Part shown: one piece after another, positions 8,639 through 16,808 of the stretch
How positions within the stretch are numbered: position 1 is the stretch's first letter
Layout of the letters: every line of letters begins with the position of its first letter
NCBI GenBank assembly: GCA_043777675.1
Contig: JAYWHR010000079.1
Span: 18,425-82,424, forward strand
DNA from: JANMDU01 sp043777675
GTDB taxonomy: Bacteria; Pseudomonadota; Gammaproteobacteria; Burkholderiales; Burkholderiaceae_C
DNA length: 64,000 nt
Reading direction: 5' to 3'
Program-made: the position numbers and the translations under genes
The notes under the pieces: generated by a model
What the model was told of the DNA's origin: nothing
The model's input: the letters and a program-made list of their open reading frames with translations, nothing else
The model's database searches: none

Positions 8639-9978
8639 TAACCGTGAAGGTTGTCGTTGCGAGCAATGGCTAAAAGGCGCTCTAGCTCAGCGGCATGCTT
8701 GATTTGGTTACTGGCATGCCAGCGCTTGATCAGCCACATCACCCCGGCCACGATCAACCCAAAAAGCGTGATGGCCAAATAAGCTGAGAGATGCGCAGGA
8801 TCGGTATCTTCCAAATCCAACGCTTGCGCAACCGCAAACTCAGACCAATCGACGGTGGCCACAAGCGTGTAGAAGGCGCCGAGAAACAAGATACAAGCCT
8901 GCTCATTGAAATTCTGAACGGCAATCGAGCGCCCCGCGCCCATGAGATTGTGGCCGCGATGCTGAAGGAGCGCATTCATCGGCACCACCAAGAAGCCACC
9001 AATCGCGCCAAGCAAAATCAGAAAAGGTGCGGCAACCCATACATTGGTGATGAAATTGAGCAACACCACCAGCAAACCCATGGCGATGCCAAGCGGCATC
9101 AGGCGAGTGGCTTGTTCTAAGGTCATGCGCATCGAAGCAAGCACGGCGCCCACTGCGGTACCAATGGCCACCACGCCGACCAAAGATGATGCCTGCGTGG
9201 TGCTGTAACCCAAAGCTGCCGCACTCCACGCGAGCACGATGTAGCGCAAATTACCGCTCACGCCCCAGAAAAGCGTGGTCGTGGCTAATGAAATTTGACC
9301 GAGCTTGTCTTTCCACAACGTGCTATTGCAGATCCAAAAATCAGGCAAAAGAGTCAGCAGATTCTTGGGCATCGGGCGCATTTGCACGCCGGTATCGGGG
9401 ATACGCGTATTGAACCAAGCAGCCAGCACATAGACGAAAATCAAGACGCTAATCGCCGCTTCAGGCGCTGTGTCAATCCCGGTATTGATCATGGGAATAT
9501 CGATCAAGAGCAGGCGAGTGGAAAGGGCGTGGCCGACAAGTTGGCCACCCAGCAACACGCCTAAAATAATGGATCCGATCGTGAGCCCTTCAATCCAGCC
9601 GTTGGCTTTAACGAGTTGGGATGAGGGAAGCAATTCGGTGAGGATGCCGTATTTAGCTGGCGAGTAAGCCGCGGCGCCTAAGCCCACGACGGCATAAGCC
9701 AATAAAGGATGTGAGCCAAAAAGCATCATCAAGCAGCCCACCACCTTGATGGCATTACTGATGAACATGACTTTGCCTTTGGGCAAGGCGTCAGCAAACG
9801 CGCCTACAAAGGGCGCAAGAATCACATAAAACAGCGCAAACATGGGCACCAAGGCCGCGCGCTGCCATTCAGGCTCGCCTCCGGTGCGTAGCAACTCTAC
9901 GGCGGCAACGAACAGGGCGTTATCTGCCAGCGAGCTAAAAAACTGCGCCGACATAATGGTGTAAAAACCGCGCTTCAA
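8638..9978 (-). CDS. lplT: Lysophospholipid transporter LplT (MFS family)
   Basis: A 446-aa major facilitator protein with about twelve membrane segments. The N-terminus (MKRGFYTIMSAQFFSSLADN) and the stretch AAAYSPAKYGILTELLP are typical of LplT, which flips lysophospholipids across the inner membrane for re-acylation. In enterobacteria lplT sits with the acyltransferase gene aas. Here it is divergent from alr and followed by an EamA transporter. A short Lys/Arg and His-containing tail follows the last membrane segment. Confidence 0.88.
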   Translation of the reverse strand: MKRGFYTIMSAQFFSSLADNALFVAAVELLRTGGEPEWQRAALVPMFALFYVILAPFVGAFADALPKGKVMFISNAIKVVGCLMMLFGSHPLLAYAVVGLGAAAYSPAKYGILTELLPSSQLVKANGWIEGLTIGSIILGVLLGGQLVGHALSTRLLLIDIPMINTGIDTAPEAAISVLIFVYVLAAWFNTRIPDTGVQMRPMPKNLLTLLPDFWICNSTLWKDKLGQISLATTTLFWGVSGNLRYIVLAWSAAALGYSTTQASSLVGVVAIGTAVGAVLASMRMTLEQATRLMPLGIAMGLLVVLLNFITNVWVAAPFLILLGAIGGFLVVPMNALLQHRGHNLMGAGRSIAVQNFNEQACILFLGAFYTLVATVDWSEFAVAQALDLEDTDPAHLSAYLAITLFGLIVAGVMWLIKRWHASNQIKHAAELERLLAIARNDNLHG

Positions 9979-10102
9979 GGATGAGGTACTCTAATAAAAC
10001 AGTGACTGTGGTTTATAGCACGCGGACTTGACAAATCTTTACATGCCGTGCGCGGGTAAACTCGAATAAGCTGTTTTCAACTCTTCGCTAGTGTGCGCCC
10101 TT

Positions 10103-11218
10103 ATGCCTCGTCCTATTCTCGCTACCATCCACACTGCCGCCTTGCGCCACAACATAGCACGTTGCCGCGCGCTGTCGCCAGATGCAAAGGTCTGGGCGGT
10201 GGTCAAAGCCAATGCTTATGGCCACGGCATTGAGCGCGCTTTTGATGGTTTGCGCGGCGCTGATGGCTTTGCCTTGCTCGACTTGGATGAGGCCCAGCGC
10301 ATTCGGGCTCTAGGCTGGCGCGGCCCTATTTTGCTGTTGGAAGGTTGTTTTGAAGCGCGCGATTTAGAGATTTGCTCGCGCTTAGGCCTGTGGCACACGA
10401 TCCATCGCAACGAACAAATCGATTGGCTCGCCGCGCATAAAACGCATGAGCCGCATCGCGTGTTTCTTAAAATGAATTCCGGCATGAACCGCTTGGGCTT
10501 CAAGCCGCAAAGCTACCGCAGCGCGTGGACTCGCCTCAATGCACTCACACAAGTTGAAGAAATCTCGTTGATGACGCATTTCTCCGATGCCGATGCCAAA
10601 CGCTTTGGGCAAGATGGTATCTCACACCAACTCGCCGTGTTTAACGAAGCCACACAAGATTTGCCCGGAGAGCGATCTCTGAGCAACAGCGCGGCCTCGC
10701 TTCGCTACAGCGCCAACGCCTTGCGAACCGATTGGATTCGCCCGGGAATTGCTCAATACGGCAGCTCCACCGATTATCCTGAGCACGATATTGCGCATTG
10801 GGATTTGCAGCCCGCCATGACGCTTTCTGCCCAGATCATCGCGTGTCAAGATTTAGCAGCTGGCGACAGCATTGGGTACGGCTCGGCCTATGTCGCAGAT
10901 ACTCCCATGCGCATCGGTATCGTGGCCTGCGGCTATGCCGATGGCTACCCGCGCATCGCCCAAGGCACAAACACGCAAGGCACGCCCGTGCTGATCGATG
11001 GCATCCGCAGCCGCACGGTCGGCCGCGTTAGCATGGACATGATCACGGTGGACATCACTCATTTGCCAGCTGCGGCCGTTGGCAGCAGCGTCACGCTATG
11101 GGGGCGCGCCGCTAATGGCGCCATCCTCTGCATCGATGAAGTAGCGATTCAAGCGCAAACGGTAGGCTACGAGTTGATGTGCGCCCTTGCGCAGCGCGTG
11201 CCTGTGATCGTGGATTGA
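10103..11218 (+). CDS. alr: Alanine racemase
   Basis: Interconverts L- and D-alanine with PLP, supplying D-alanine for peptidoglycan. The PLP lysine is Lys35 in VVKANAYGHG, and the C-terminal domain brings the catalytic tyrosine region (SIGYGSAYVAD). The length of 371 aa is normal. I start at the ATG at 10103 (MPRPILATIH). A GTG at 10091 would add four residues. The promoter must lie in the 124 bases shared with the divergent lplT. Confidence 0.95.
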   Translation: MPRPILATIHTAALRHNIARCRALSPDAKVWAVVKANAYGHGIERAFDGLRGADGFALLDLDEAQRIRALGWRGPILLLEGCFEARDLEICSRLGLWHTIHRNEQIDWLAAHKTHEPHRVFLKMNSGMNRLGFKPQSYRSAWTRLNALTQVEEISLMTHFSDADAKRFGQDGISHQLAVFNEATQDLPGERSLSNSAASLRYSANALRTDWIRPGIAQYGSSTDYPEHDIAHWDLQPAMTLSAQIIACQDLAAGDSIGYGSAYVADTPMRIGIVACGYADGYPRIAQGTNTQGTPVLIDGIRSRTVGRVSMDMITVDITHLPAAAVGSSVTLWGRAANGAILCIDEVAIQAQTVGYELMCALAQRVPVIVD

Positions 11219-11240
11219 TTTTTAAAGCGATTTAGGCACT

Positions 11241-11284
11241 TTGCCGGCAAAGAATATGCGTTAACTGCTATTTAATTAATAGCA
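11241..11284 (+). repeat. 44-bp palindromic repeat, copy 3
   Basis: Lies between the convergent alr and LysR genes. The left end is TTGCCGGCAA. The right end has the palindrome GCTATTTAATTAATAGC. Confidence 0.85.
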
Positions 11285-11289
11285 ATTAG

Positions 11290-12177
11290 CTATGAATACT
11301 GCGCCAGCCATTGCGCGAAAAAATCAATGCAAGCGCGAATTTTGGGAGCGCGATGGCGCTCTTGGAGCATGACGGCGTTGATGGGTACGGTTTGGCAATC
11401 CACCAAATGATCCATCACCCGCACGAGCTGGCCTTTTTCAACCAAGGGCTCGGCAATAGCTGTGCCAGCGCGCACGATGCCCAAGCTTTGTAGCGCCATG
11501 CTCATCATCACGCTGGTGGAATTGGCTCTGTAGCGACCGCGGGCTACATGCACCATCGCATTTTGAGCCATCACAAAAGGCCAGCGGTTGTAAGCTGGCT
11601 GCACACTGCTCGTGATCAGTTGATGCTGCTCTAGCTCTTCAATGCGCATGGGTGCGCCGTGCCGAGCGATATATTCAGGTGTGGCGTATAGGCGGCGTCC
11701 GAGCTCGCCAAGCTTGCGTGCCACCAAGGTGTCCGAGCCCGGATCACCGGTACGCAGCGCAACATCAATACCGAGCTGCACCAAATTGACGGCGCGATCG
11801 TCCACATGTAACTCGATGCTGAGCTGTGGATGCAGCTGAGCCAGCGCAGCTAGGCTGGGCACGATCACATAATGCGCCATGGCTGGGCTGGCCGCTAAAT
11901 TTAAGATGCCAGAGACTTGGCTTTTGCCGCCGATATCCGCCTCAAACTGCGCATAGCTGGCCAGCATCTGCTTGCCATGATCAAGCAGCGATTGCCCCTC
12001 TTCGGTGAGAGAAAGCGAATGCGTGCTGCGGTGCAAGAGTCGCACTTTGTGCAGCGTCTCAAGCCGCGACAGCGAGCGAGAGATCTGGCTCACAGGCACA
12101 TCGCGCTCGCGCGCCGCGCTTGAGAGCGAACCGAGTTCAACCACGCGGGTGAAAGTATGAAGGTCGTCTAAATCCAT
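11290..12177 (-). CDS. LysR-family transcriptional regulator
   Basis: A 295-aa LysR regulator of the AaeR/DsdC-like subgroup that begins MDLDDLHTFTRVVELGS. The winged helix-turn-helix is in the first 60 residues and the substrate-binding domain follows (about 90-290). The start at 12177 fits the family. The reading frame continues to 12282, but that extension is unlike any LysR N-terminus. It is divergent from a small ORF and a tautomerase gene, which are the likely targets if it follows the usual LysR arrangement. The ligand is unknown. Confidence 0.88.
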   Translation of the reverse strand: MDLDDLHTFTRVVELGSLSSAARERDVPVSQISRSLSRLETLHKVRLLHRSTHSLSLTEEGQSLLDHGKQMLASYAQFEADIGGKSQVSGILNLAASPAMAHYVIVPSLAALAQLHPQLSIELHVDDRAVNLVQLGIDVALRTGDPGSDTLVARKLGELGRRLYATPEYIARHGAPMRIEELEQHQLITSSVQPAYNRWPFVMAQNAMVHVARGRYRANSTSVMMSMALQSLGIVRAGTAIAEPLVEKGQLVRVMDHLVDCQTVPINAVMLQERHRAPKIRACIDFFAQWLAQYS

Positions 12178-12295
12178 GGTTTGTTTTGCATTTATTGCAA
12201 AAGCATTATGCGCGAAGTGTTGTTTCCACACCATGGGAAAAAACTTAAAGTCCATCTGTCGCTGCCAATTTTGAAGCGACATTCAGGAGTACATC

Positions 12296-12409
12296 ATGCG
12301 CAGCACATTTCGCCGTTTATTGCAGATCATGCAAAGCTTGTGGCATCATATTCTTAGCGGGCTCGTACGCATGCCCTTTAGCAGCAACCGCGCCCAGCGC
12401 ATGTATTGA
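12296..12409 (+). CDS. Candidate 37-aa small protein
   Basis: The ATG at 12296 has a strong AGGAG ribosome site six bases upstream (12285-12289). The frame ends with TGA at 12407-12409, eleven bases before the tautomerase ATG. The product is basic and amphipathic (MRSTFRRLLQIMQSLWHHIL...), with arginines at both ends. It lies in the gap between a LysR gene and its probable target. Either a real small protein or a leader ORF coupling translation to the next gene would fit. I recognise no family. Confidence 0.5.
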   Translation: MRSTFRRLLQIMQSLWHHILSGLVRMPFSSNRAQRMY

Positions 12410-12420
12410 GCGAGCGAGCC

Positions 12421-12831
12421 ATGCCCACTTTGAGCCTGCGCATTGCGCCACTTCACAACGCGCATCACTATGAGGCGCTAGCCAGCCAACTCACTGCCCT
12501 GACGGCGCGAGTGCTCAATAAACGCCCCGAAGTCACTGCCGTGATGATCGACGATCTGCCTGCTGCGCGCTTTTGCGTAGGCGGCACTGCCAGCGAGCAA
12601 CCGATAGCTTGCCTTGAGCTTGACATCACCCAAGGAACGAACACCGCCCAAGAAAAGCAGCAATTTGTCATGGCGGCACATGCGCTGCTGCAAAGAATGT
12701 TGGGCGATTTGCATGAAGCCAGTTACGTGATAGTGCGCGAGCTGCCCGCGAGCGATTGGGGCTTTGGCGGGCTGACTCAAGCGCAAAGACGAGCGCAAAC
12801 TGCAGTCAAGCCATTGAGCGTGTCGCGCTAG
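12421..12831 (+). CDS. Tautomerase-superfamily protein
   Basis: With the ATG at 12421 the mature protein begins with Pro (MPTLSLRIAPL). The N-terminal proline is the general base of 4-oxalocrotonate tautomerase-like enzymes, which decides this start. At 136 aa it is about twice the length of 4-OT and fits the two-beta-alpha-beta-unit (MIF or cis-CaaD size) group. The WGFGG stretch near residue 117 matches members annotated simply as tautomerase enzyme. The neighbouring LysR gene is divergent and probably controls it. The natural substrate is unknown. Confidence 0.75.
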   Translation: MPTLSLRIAPLHNAHHYEALASQLTALTARVLNKRPEVTAVMIDDLPAARFCVGGTASEQPIACLELDITQGTNTAQEKQQFVMAAHALLQRMLGDLHEASYVIVRELPASDWGFGGLTQAQRRAQTAVKPLSVSR

Positions 12832-12897
12832 CGGCTTGAGCAACACTGTGTTTCGTATGTTGGCGCAAGGCATCCCCGCTTGCGTTATGCTGGCAGT

Positions 12898-14010
12898 ATG
12901 ACCGAGCCCACCCCTCCAGCACCTGCGCCAAAACCCTCTTCTGTTGCCAGCGCCTTAGAAGGTGAAGTTGCTGCTTTGCTCGATCACGACATGGCCGAAA
13001 TCGCGCGCAAAAATCCCGGGCGCTTTTGGCTATTTCTGGCTGTGATCTCAGCGATCATTTTGATGGGCTTATCTGCTTGGCGCCAAGGCTGGTTTACACC
13101 CATGACGAATGTATTTGTAGAGTTGCCCGGCGCCAGTGGTGTGCAGATTGGCACGCCAGTGCGGCTGAAGGGTTTCAAAATTGGCGATGTGGATGACATT
13201 GAGCTTGATCCGCAACTTAATGTGCGTGCGCGGCTGCGTATCGCCAGCGAGCGTATGCCGCTTTTGGGCAAAGATGCCAGCGCTCGCTTTGGGCGAGATG
13301 GCCCTCTGGGTGGCAAATACATCGATCTGCTGCCCGGCGAGCGCGCAGGCCAGCGCCTCGCCCAAGGCGCCATGCTGCCGATGGATGTGGGCAATGAGCT
13401 TGAAGATGTGATGGGTACCGTAAAAGTGGCGGTCGAAAAACTTGCGGTGGCTATCGGCAAGATGGAGCCGATTTTGGACGACACGAAAAAGCTCACCGGC
13501 GAAGCTGCTGAGATGCGCAAAGACATTCGCAGCTCAGTCACCACCGTGCTCGCCAACATGGAGGCCATGAGCGGCCAACTCAAAGCCATGGGCAATTCAG
13601 CGGGTAATGTGGCTCAGCGCCTCGATAAAGACAGCGCGAGGCTGATGCAAGACGTGGGCAAAATCACCGCCCAAGCCGAAGCTGCTGCTACAGCGGCGCG
13701 CAATAGCCTTACCGCGCTTGAAAAAGAGATCCCGCCCACGTTGGCCCAAGTCAAAGAAGCGCTCACCAGCGTGCAAACATCTGCAGACAATATCAAAACG
13801 ATCACCAATGATGTCAAGCAAATGGTTGTAGAGATCAAGGGCGATGTACCGCCTGCAGTGCGGGCAGCGCGCTCCGCAGCGGAAGATGCTGTTGTGATCA
13901 CCGAAGGCGCGAAAAAGACTTGGCCCATCTCCACGTTTGTGAAAAACGCAGACTCCACCAAGAGCATCACGCCTACAACAGCCACCTCGCCCAACAACTC
14001 TTCGCAATGA
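12898..14010 (+). CDS. MlaD/MCE-domain protein
   Basis: A 370-aa protein with one N-terminal membrane anchor (about residues 40-60) and an MCE domain (about 65-145, beginning FVELPGASGVQIGTPVRLKG). A long helical C-terminal part with repeated Ala, Lys and Asp heptads follows, and it could form the coiled tube seen in MCE assemblies. MCE proteins form periplasmic hexamers that carry lipids between the membranes together with an MlaE-type permease. The ATG of the permease gene overlaps the stop of this gene. The start at 12898 is chosen because the preceding codons lie against the tautomerase end. No ATPase gene lies nearby. Confidence 0.87.
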   Translation: MTEPTPPAPAPKPSSVASALEGEVAALLDHDMAEIARKNPGRFWLFLAVISAIILMGLSAWRQGWFTPMTNVFVELPGASGVQIGTPVRLKGFKIGDVDDIELDPQLNVRARLRIASERMPLLGKDASARFGRDGPLGGKYIDLLPGERAGQRLAQGAMLPMDVGNELEDVMGTVKVAVEKLAVAIGKMEPILDDTKKLTGEAAEMRKDIRSSVTTVLANMEAMSGQLKAMGNSAGNVAQRLDKDSARLMQDVGKITAQAEAAATAARNSLTALEKEIPPTLAQVKEALTSVQTSADNIKTITNDVKQMVVEIKGDVPPAVRAARSAAEDAVVITEGAKKTWPISTFVKNADSTKSITPTTATSPNNSSQ

Positions 14011-14819
14011 ATGCCACGAAGCGCAAGCCCATCAAGCTCAGCGTCAATGCGTTGCTGGTCTCTCCGCTGCGTGTGCGCTGGGATGCGGCCTGCGGCCTGT
14101 GGCGCTATCACGGTTGCTGGCGTTTGCCCGCGATTCGTCAGCGCATCACGAATGAGCTGCACCGCGAGCTCACGGAGACGATGCCGATTGTGCTCATCCT
14201 ATCTTTGATCGCGGCGATTTTGATTTTCATTGTCTTGCCTGCCTCTCTGCGCGAGCAAGCTGAGACGATTCTGACCAACCTCTGGCCCGTTTGGGTGGTG
14301 CAAGCCGCGCCCATGGTGTGCGCGCAAGTGCTGGCGATGCTCAATGCACCAGCCATGGCGCTGCGCTATGTAGAGCTCAATAGCGCGCAAGTATTTCCGC
14401 AAGACCCGGCATCGCGTGATCGGCATGTGGCCGCGCTGGCTTTGCCGCAAATTTTGGCGCACGGCTTTCTCTGCGCGGCCAGCACTTGCCTGCTGGTGAT
14501 GCTTAGTTTGGTGTTTGGGATTTTGGCCGAGCTCGTGCTCGCGGTGGGCGATTTGCGCAGCGTGCTCGTCACGATTCTTGCCAGCACGTCGCCGCTGGCT
14601 TGGTTGCGCTCGGTCGGCCAAGCCTTCGTACTCGGCGCAGTCTGCGCACTAGCCGCCGTGCTGTTTGCATGGCCGGGCAGCCAAAGCGCGGAGAGCGCCA
14701 AAGATACGCATCGCATTGGGATCTTCGCGATCATTGCAGCGTCAGCAGCTTGCGCTCTTGCTGGCCTCGCGATGAATTGGGTGGCCGGCTTGCTCGGTTG
14801 GAGCCCGTCAGCGATTTAA
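14007..14819 (+). CDS. MlaE-family permease
   Basis: A 270-aa integral membrane protein with about five hydrophobic segments and the charged cytoplasmic motif of MlaE permeases. It begins ATGA overlapping the mlaD-like stop, so the two are coupled. MlaE permeases partner an MCE protein and an MlaF-type ATPase in lipid transport. The ATPase and the other Mla genes (MlaB, MlaC) are missing from this window and must be encoded elsewhere if the transporter works. The N-terminal 65 residues are soluble and rich in Arg and Trp, and longer than in classical MlaE. Confidence 0.75.
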   Translation: MNATKRKPIKLSVNALLVSPLRVRWDAACGLWRYHGCWRLPAIRQRITNELHRELTETMPIVLILSLIAAILIFIVLPASLREQAETILTNLWPVWVVQAAPMVCAQVLAMLNAPAMALRYVELNSAQVFPQDPASRDRHVAALALPQILAHGFLCAASTCLLVMLSLVFGILAELVLAVGDLRSVLVTILASTSPLAWLRSVGQAFVLGAVCALAAVLFAWPGSQSAESAKDTHRIGIFAIIAASAACALAGLAMNWVAGLLGWSPSAI

Positions 14820-14851
14820 TTTTTCATCGTTTTTGAAGTAAATCAGCCCAA

Positions 14852-14895
14852 TAGCCGGCATAAATACTACATACTACGCTACTATTTTAATAGCG
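14852..14895 (+). repeat. 44-bp palindromic repeat, copy 4
   Basis: Intergenic, between the convergent mlaE-like and EamA genes. Begins TAGCCGGCATAAAT and ends GCTACTATTTTAATAGCG. Confidence 0.85.
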
Positions 14896-14904
14896 TATGC
14901 AGAA

Positions 14905-15786
14905 TTAATTCGCACGTGTTCCCAATACTGCTGCGCCGATGATCAGGGCAGCTGCCAAGCCGATGCTCCAAGTCAGCGGCTGGCCGGTCAAGATCAGTAG
15001 CAAGGCGGTTGAAGCCAGCGGCGTGATGTAGCTCAAGATGCCAATTTGCCGCGCATCGCCGCGCTTGAGCGCGGCATCCCACAAATAAAAAGCCGCACCT
15101 AGTGGGCCTAAGCCCATCGCAATGAGCAGCATCACGTCTTGGCCGCTCAAACTTACGCGGGCCTCCAAAAATGCATGGCAGGCCAGTGAGAGCAGGCCGC
15201 TGACCAAGCCAAACAACCCGATGGCGGCCGTTGCAAAACTCTTGCCTTGCAGCGCGAGACGCTTCGTTAAAAGCGAATAACTTGCCCAAATGAAGGCGCT
15301 ACCCAGTGCAGGGATATAGCCCCAAGCAAAACCCTCGGAGGAATTTGCGCCCGCGCTTCCTAAAATGGCGATGCATGCGCCAGCAAAGCCAATGCATGCT
15401 GCCAGCAGATGCATCGCGCTGAGTTTCACACCGGGTAAAAACAATGGCGCCATCACCACCATGCCTAGCGGCCAGAGATAGTTGACCAAATTGGCCTGCA
15501 CGGGTGGCGAGTGGCGCAGCGCGATAAAGAGTAAAAAATGAAAACCGAAGAGCCCATAGACACCTAGCAGCAAGCTGCTCAGCGGCATCTTCCAGCCCGA
15601 CAGATCTAGCTTGCCTCCCCGCCAAGACAGTGGAAGTGCAATCAAGCTACCTACCAGTAGCCCCACGCCAGTGAGCAAAAAAGGAGGCACATGCGACAGC
15701 GAGATGCCCAGCCAAGCGAGCAAGGCCCACAGCGCAATGGCGCAAAGGGCGAAGAAATTGGCTGGGCCAGATGAAGTGCTGTGCAT
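14905..15786 (-). CDS. EamA/DMT-family membrane transporter
   Basis: About 293 aa with ten hydrophobic segments in two EamA halves; the second half carries the typical LGPLGAAFYLWDAALKRGD signature, also found in YdcZ/RarD-like aromatic amino acid exporters. I start at the ATG at 15786 (MHSTSSG). An upstream ATG at 15825 would place the start inside a copy of the 44-bp repeat, which is unlikely to be the original start. The exported substrate is unknown. Confidence 0.85.
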   Translation of the reverse strand: MHSTSSGPANFFALCAIALWALLAWLGISLSHVPPFLLTGVGLLVGSLIALPLSWRGGKLDLSGWKMPLSSLLLGVYGLFGFHFLLFIALRHSPPVQANLVNYLWPLGMVVMAPLFLPGVKLSAMHLLAACIGFAGACIAILGSAGANSSEGFAWGYIPALGSAFIWASYSLLTKRLALQGKSFATAAIGLFGLVSGLLSLACHAFLEARVSLSGQDVMLLIAMGLGPLGAAFYLWDAALKRGDARQIGILSYITPLASTALLLILTGQPLTWSIGLAAALIIGAAVLGTRAN

Positions 15787-15815
15787 CTTATGAAAAATAT
15801 GAGAAAAAGTGATGA

Positions 15816-15859
15816 TAGCCGGCATACATATTGCGCGACTAGCTATTAAAACGATAGTG
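15816..15859 (+). repeat. 44-bp palindromic repeat, copy 5
   Basis: Between the EamA start and the modA stop. Begins TAGCCGGCATACATATTGCG and ends CGATAGTG. Confidence 0.8.
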
Positions 15860-15865
15860 AATCAA

Positions 15866-16657
15866 TCAACTGAGACCATGACCAGAGAGTATTTTTTTTG
15901 CCACTGATGTCTGCAAGTAGGCATAAAAGCGCTGCGCAGAAACACTGGCTGAAGCGTGTAGCGCCATGCGCTGAATGATGGGTGGATGAAGCGCTGCATT
16001 CACTATGCCATACCTCGTGCGCTTGGACACCTCCGGCGCGATAGCCAGTGACAATGCAACCAGCCCCGCCTGCGCCGCACCGGTGCTGACAAACTGCGCG
16101 GCTTGGCTCGCGTTTTCTCCCAGCACCAAGCGGTTTTGCAGCTGTGGCCACAGTTTTGCCGCTTGCAGAGCCGCGCGAGCTGCGCGGCCATAGGGCGCGT
16201 GGTCAGGATTGGCAATGGAGAGCTTGCCGCCTTCGCCCAAAGCGGCGGTCAAGCCTTTTAAATCACCAGCGATAACGGCCGCCGAACTTGCTGGTAGCAA
16301 CCACGCCAGCCGCCCCAGGCCATACACCACGCCCTCATCGCGCGCCCACCCGTTTTTGGCGAGGCGAAACACCAAATCCTCATCTGCAGAAAGAAATAAA
16401 TCCATTGGCAAACCCTGCTCAATTTGCCTAGCCAAATTGCCGGAAGAGCCGTAAGTGATCGCCAACTTGAGATAGGTTTCTTGCTCAAAACGTGCTCCCA
16501 GATCAGCCAAAGCAAATTTCAAATCGCTGGCTGCCGCCACGCGAATGAGGCTGGTTTGCGCACCGGCCCAACCGAGCGGTGCGGCTGCTGCGCACGTCGC
16601 CGCCAAATGCCATAAAAAACTTCTTCGTTTCGGCATTAAGTCATGCTTCGATTGCAT
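15866..16657 (-). CDS. modA: Molybdate-type ABC transporter substrate-binding protein
   Basis: Periplasmic binding protein of the ModA family, which captures molybdate (or tungstate) for import. A signal peptide is present (RRSFLWHLAATCAAAAPLGW), with twin arginines. The mature start VAAASDLKFALADLG is the ModA signature, in which the Ser contributes to oxyanion binding. The start is uncertain: ATGs at 16657 and 16636 and a GTG at 16687 are all in frame and none has a good ribosome site. No modB permease or modC ATPase gene is adjacent, so it works with a transporter encoded elsewhere or has a different ligand. Confidence 0.85.
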   Translation of the reverse strand: MQSKHDLMPKRRSFLWHLAATCAAAAPLGWAGAQTSLIRVAAASDLKFALADLGARFEQETYLKLAITYGSSGNLARQIEQGLPMDLFLSADEDLVFRLAKNGWARDEGVVYGLGRLAWLLPASSAAVIAGDLKGLTAALGEGGKLSIANPDHAPYGRAARAALQAAKLWPQLQNRLVLGENASQAAQFVSTGAAQAGLVALSLAIAPEVSKRTRYGIVNAALHPPIIQRMALHASASVSAQRFYAYLQTSVAKKILSGHGLS

Positions 16658-16698
16658 AGTTTTTGCAGTAACTGACAGGTAACTCACAGGCAGAGTTT

Positions 16699-16704
16699 TA
16701 AAAT
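16699..16704 (+). promoter_or_regulatory. Possible -10 box of pckG
   Basis: TAAAAT about 14 bases before the leader hairpin. A TGACA-like -35 element (16673-16677) is at a poor spacing of about 21 bases, so this is tentative. Confidence 0.3.
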
Positions 16705-16717
16705 TGAATGGCAGACA

Positions 16718-16789
16718 TCAGATTCCGTCATCACTCAGACACATTCTTATGAATGTAGCCGCCCTGAGCCATGACGAAATCTGATTTTT
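16718..16789 (+). promoter_or_regulatory. pckG leader hairpin ending in a T-run
   Basis: Outer stem 16718-16731 pairs with 16771-16784 (13 of 14 pairs). Inside are CTCAG/CTGAG (16734-16738 with 16764-16768) and a tip hairpin ACATTC-TTAT-GAATGT (16741-16756). TTTTTA follows at 16785, directly before the ribosome site TGGAG. It looks like a terminator or attenuator placed in the leader of pckG. Confidence 0.7.
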
Positions 16790-16808
16790 AACTTTTGGAG
16801 CCTAGAGT

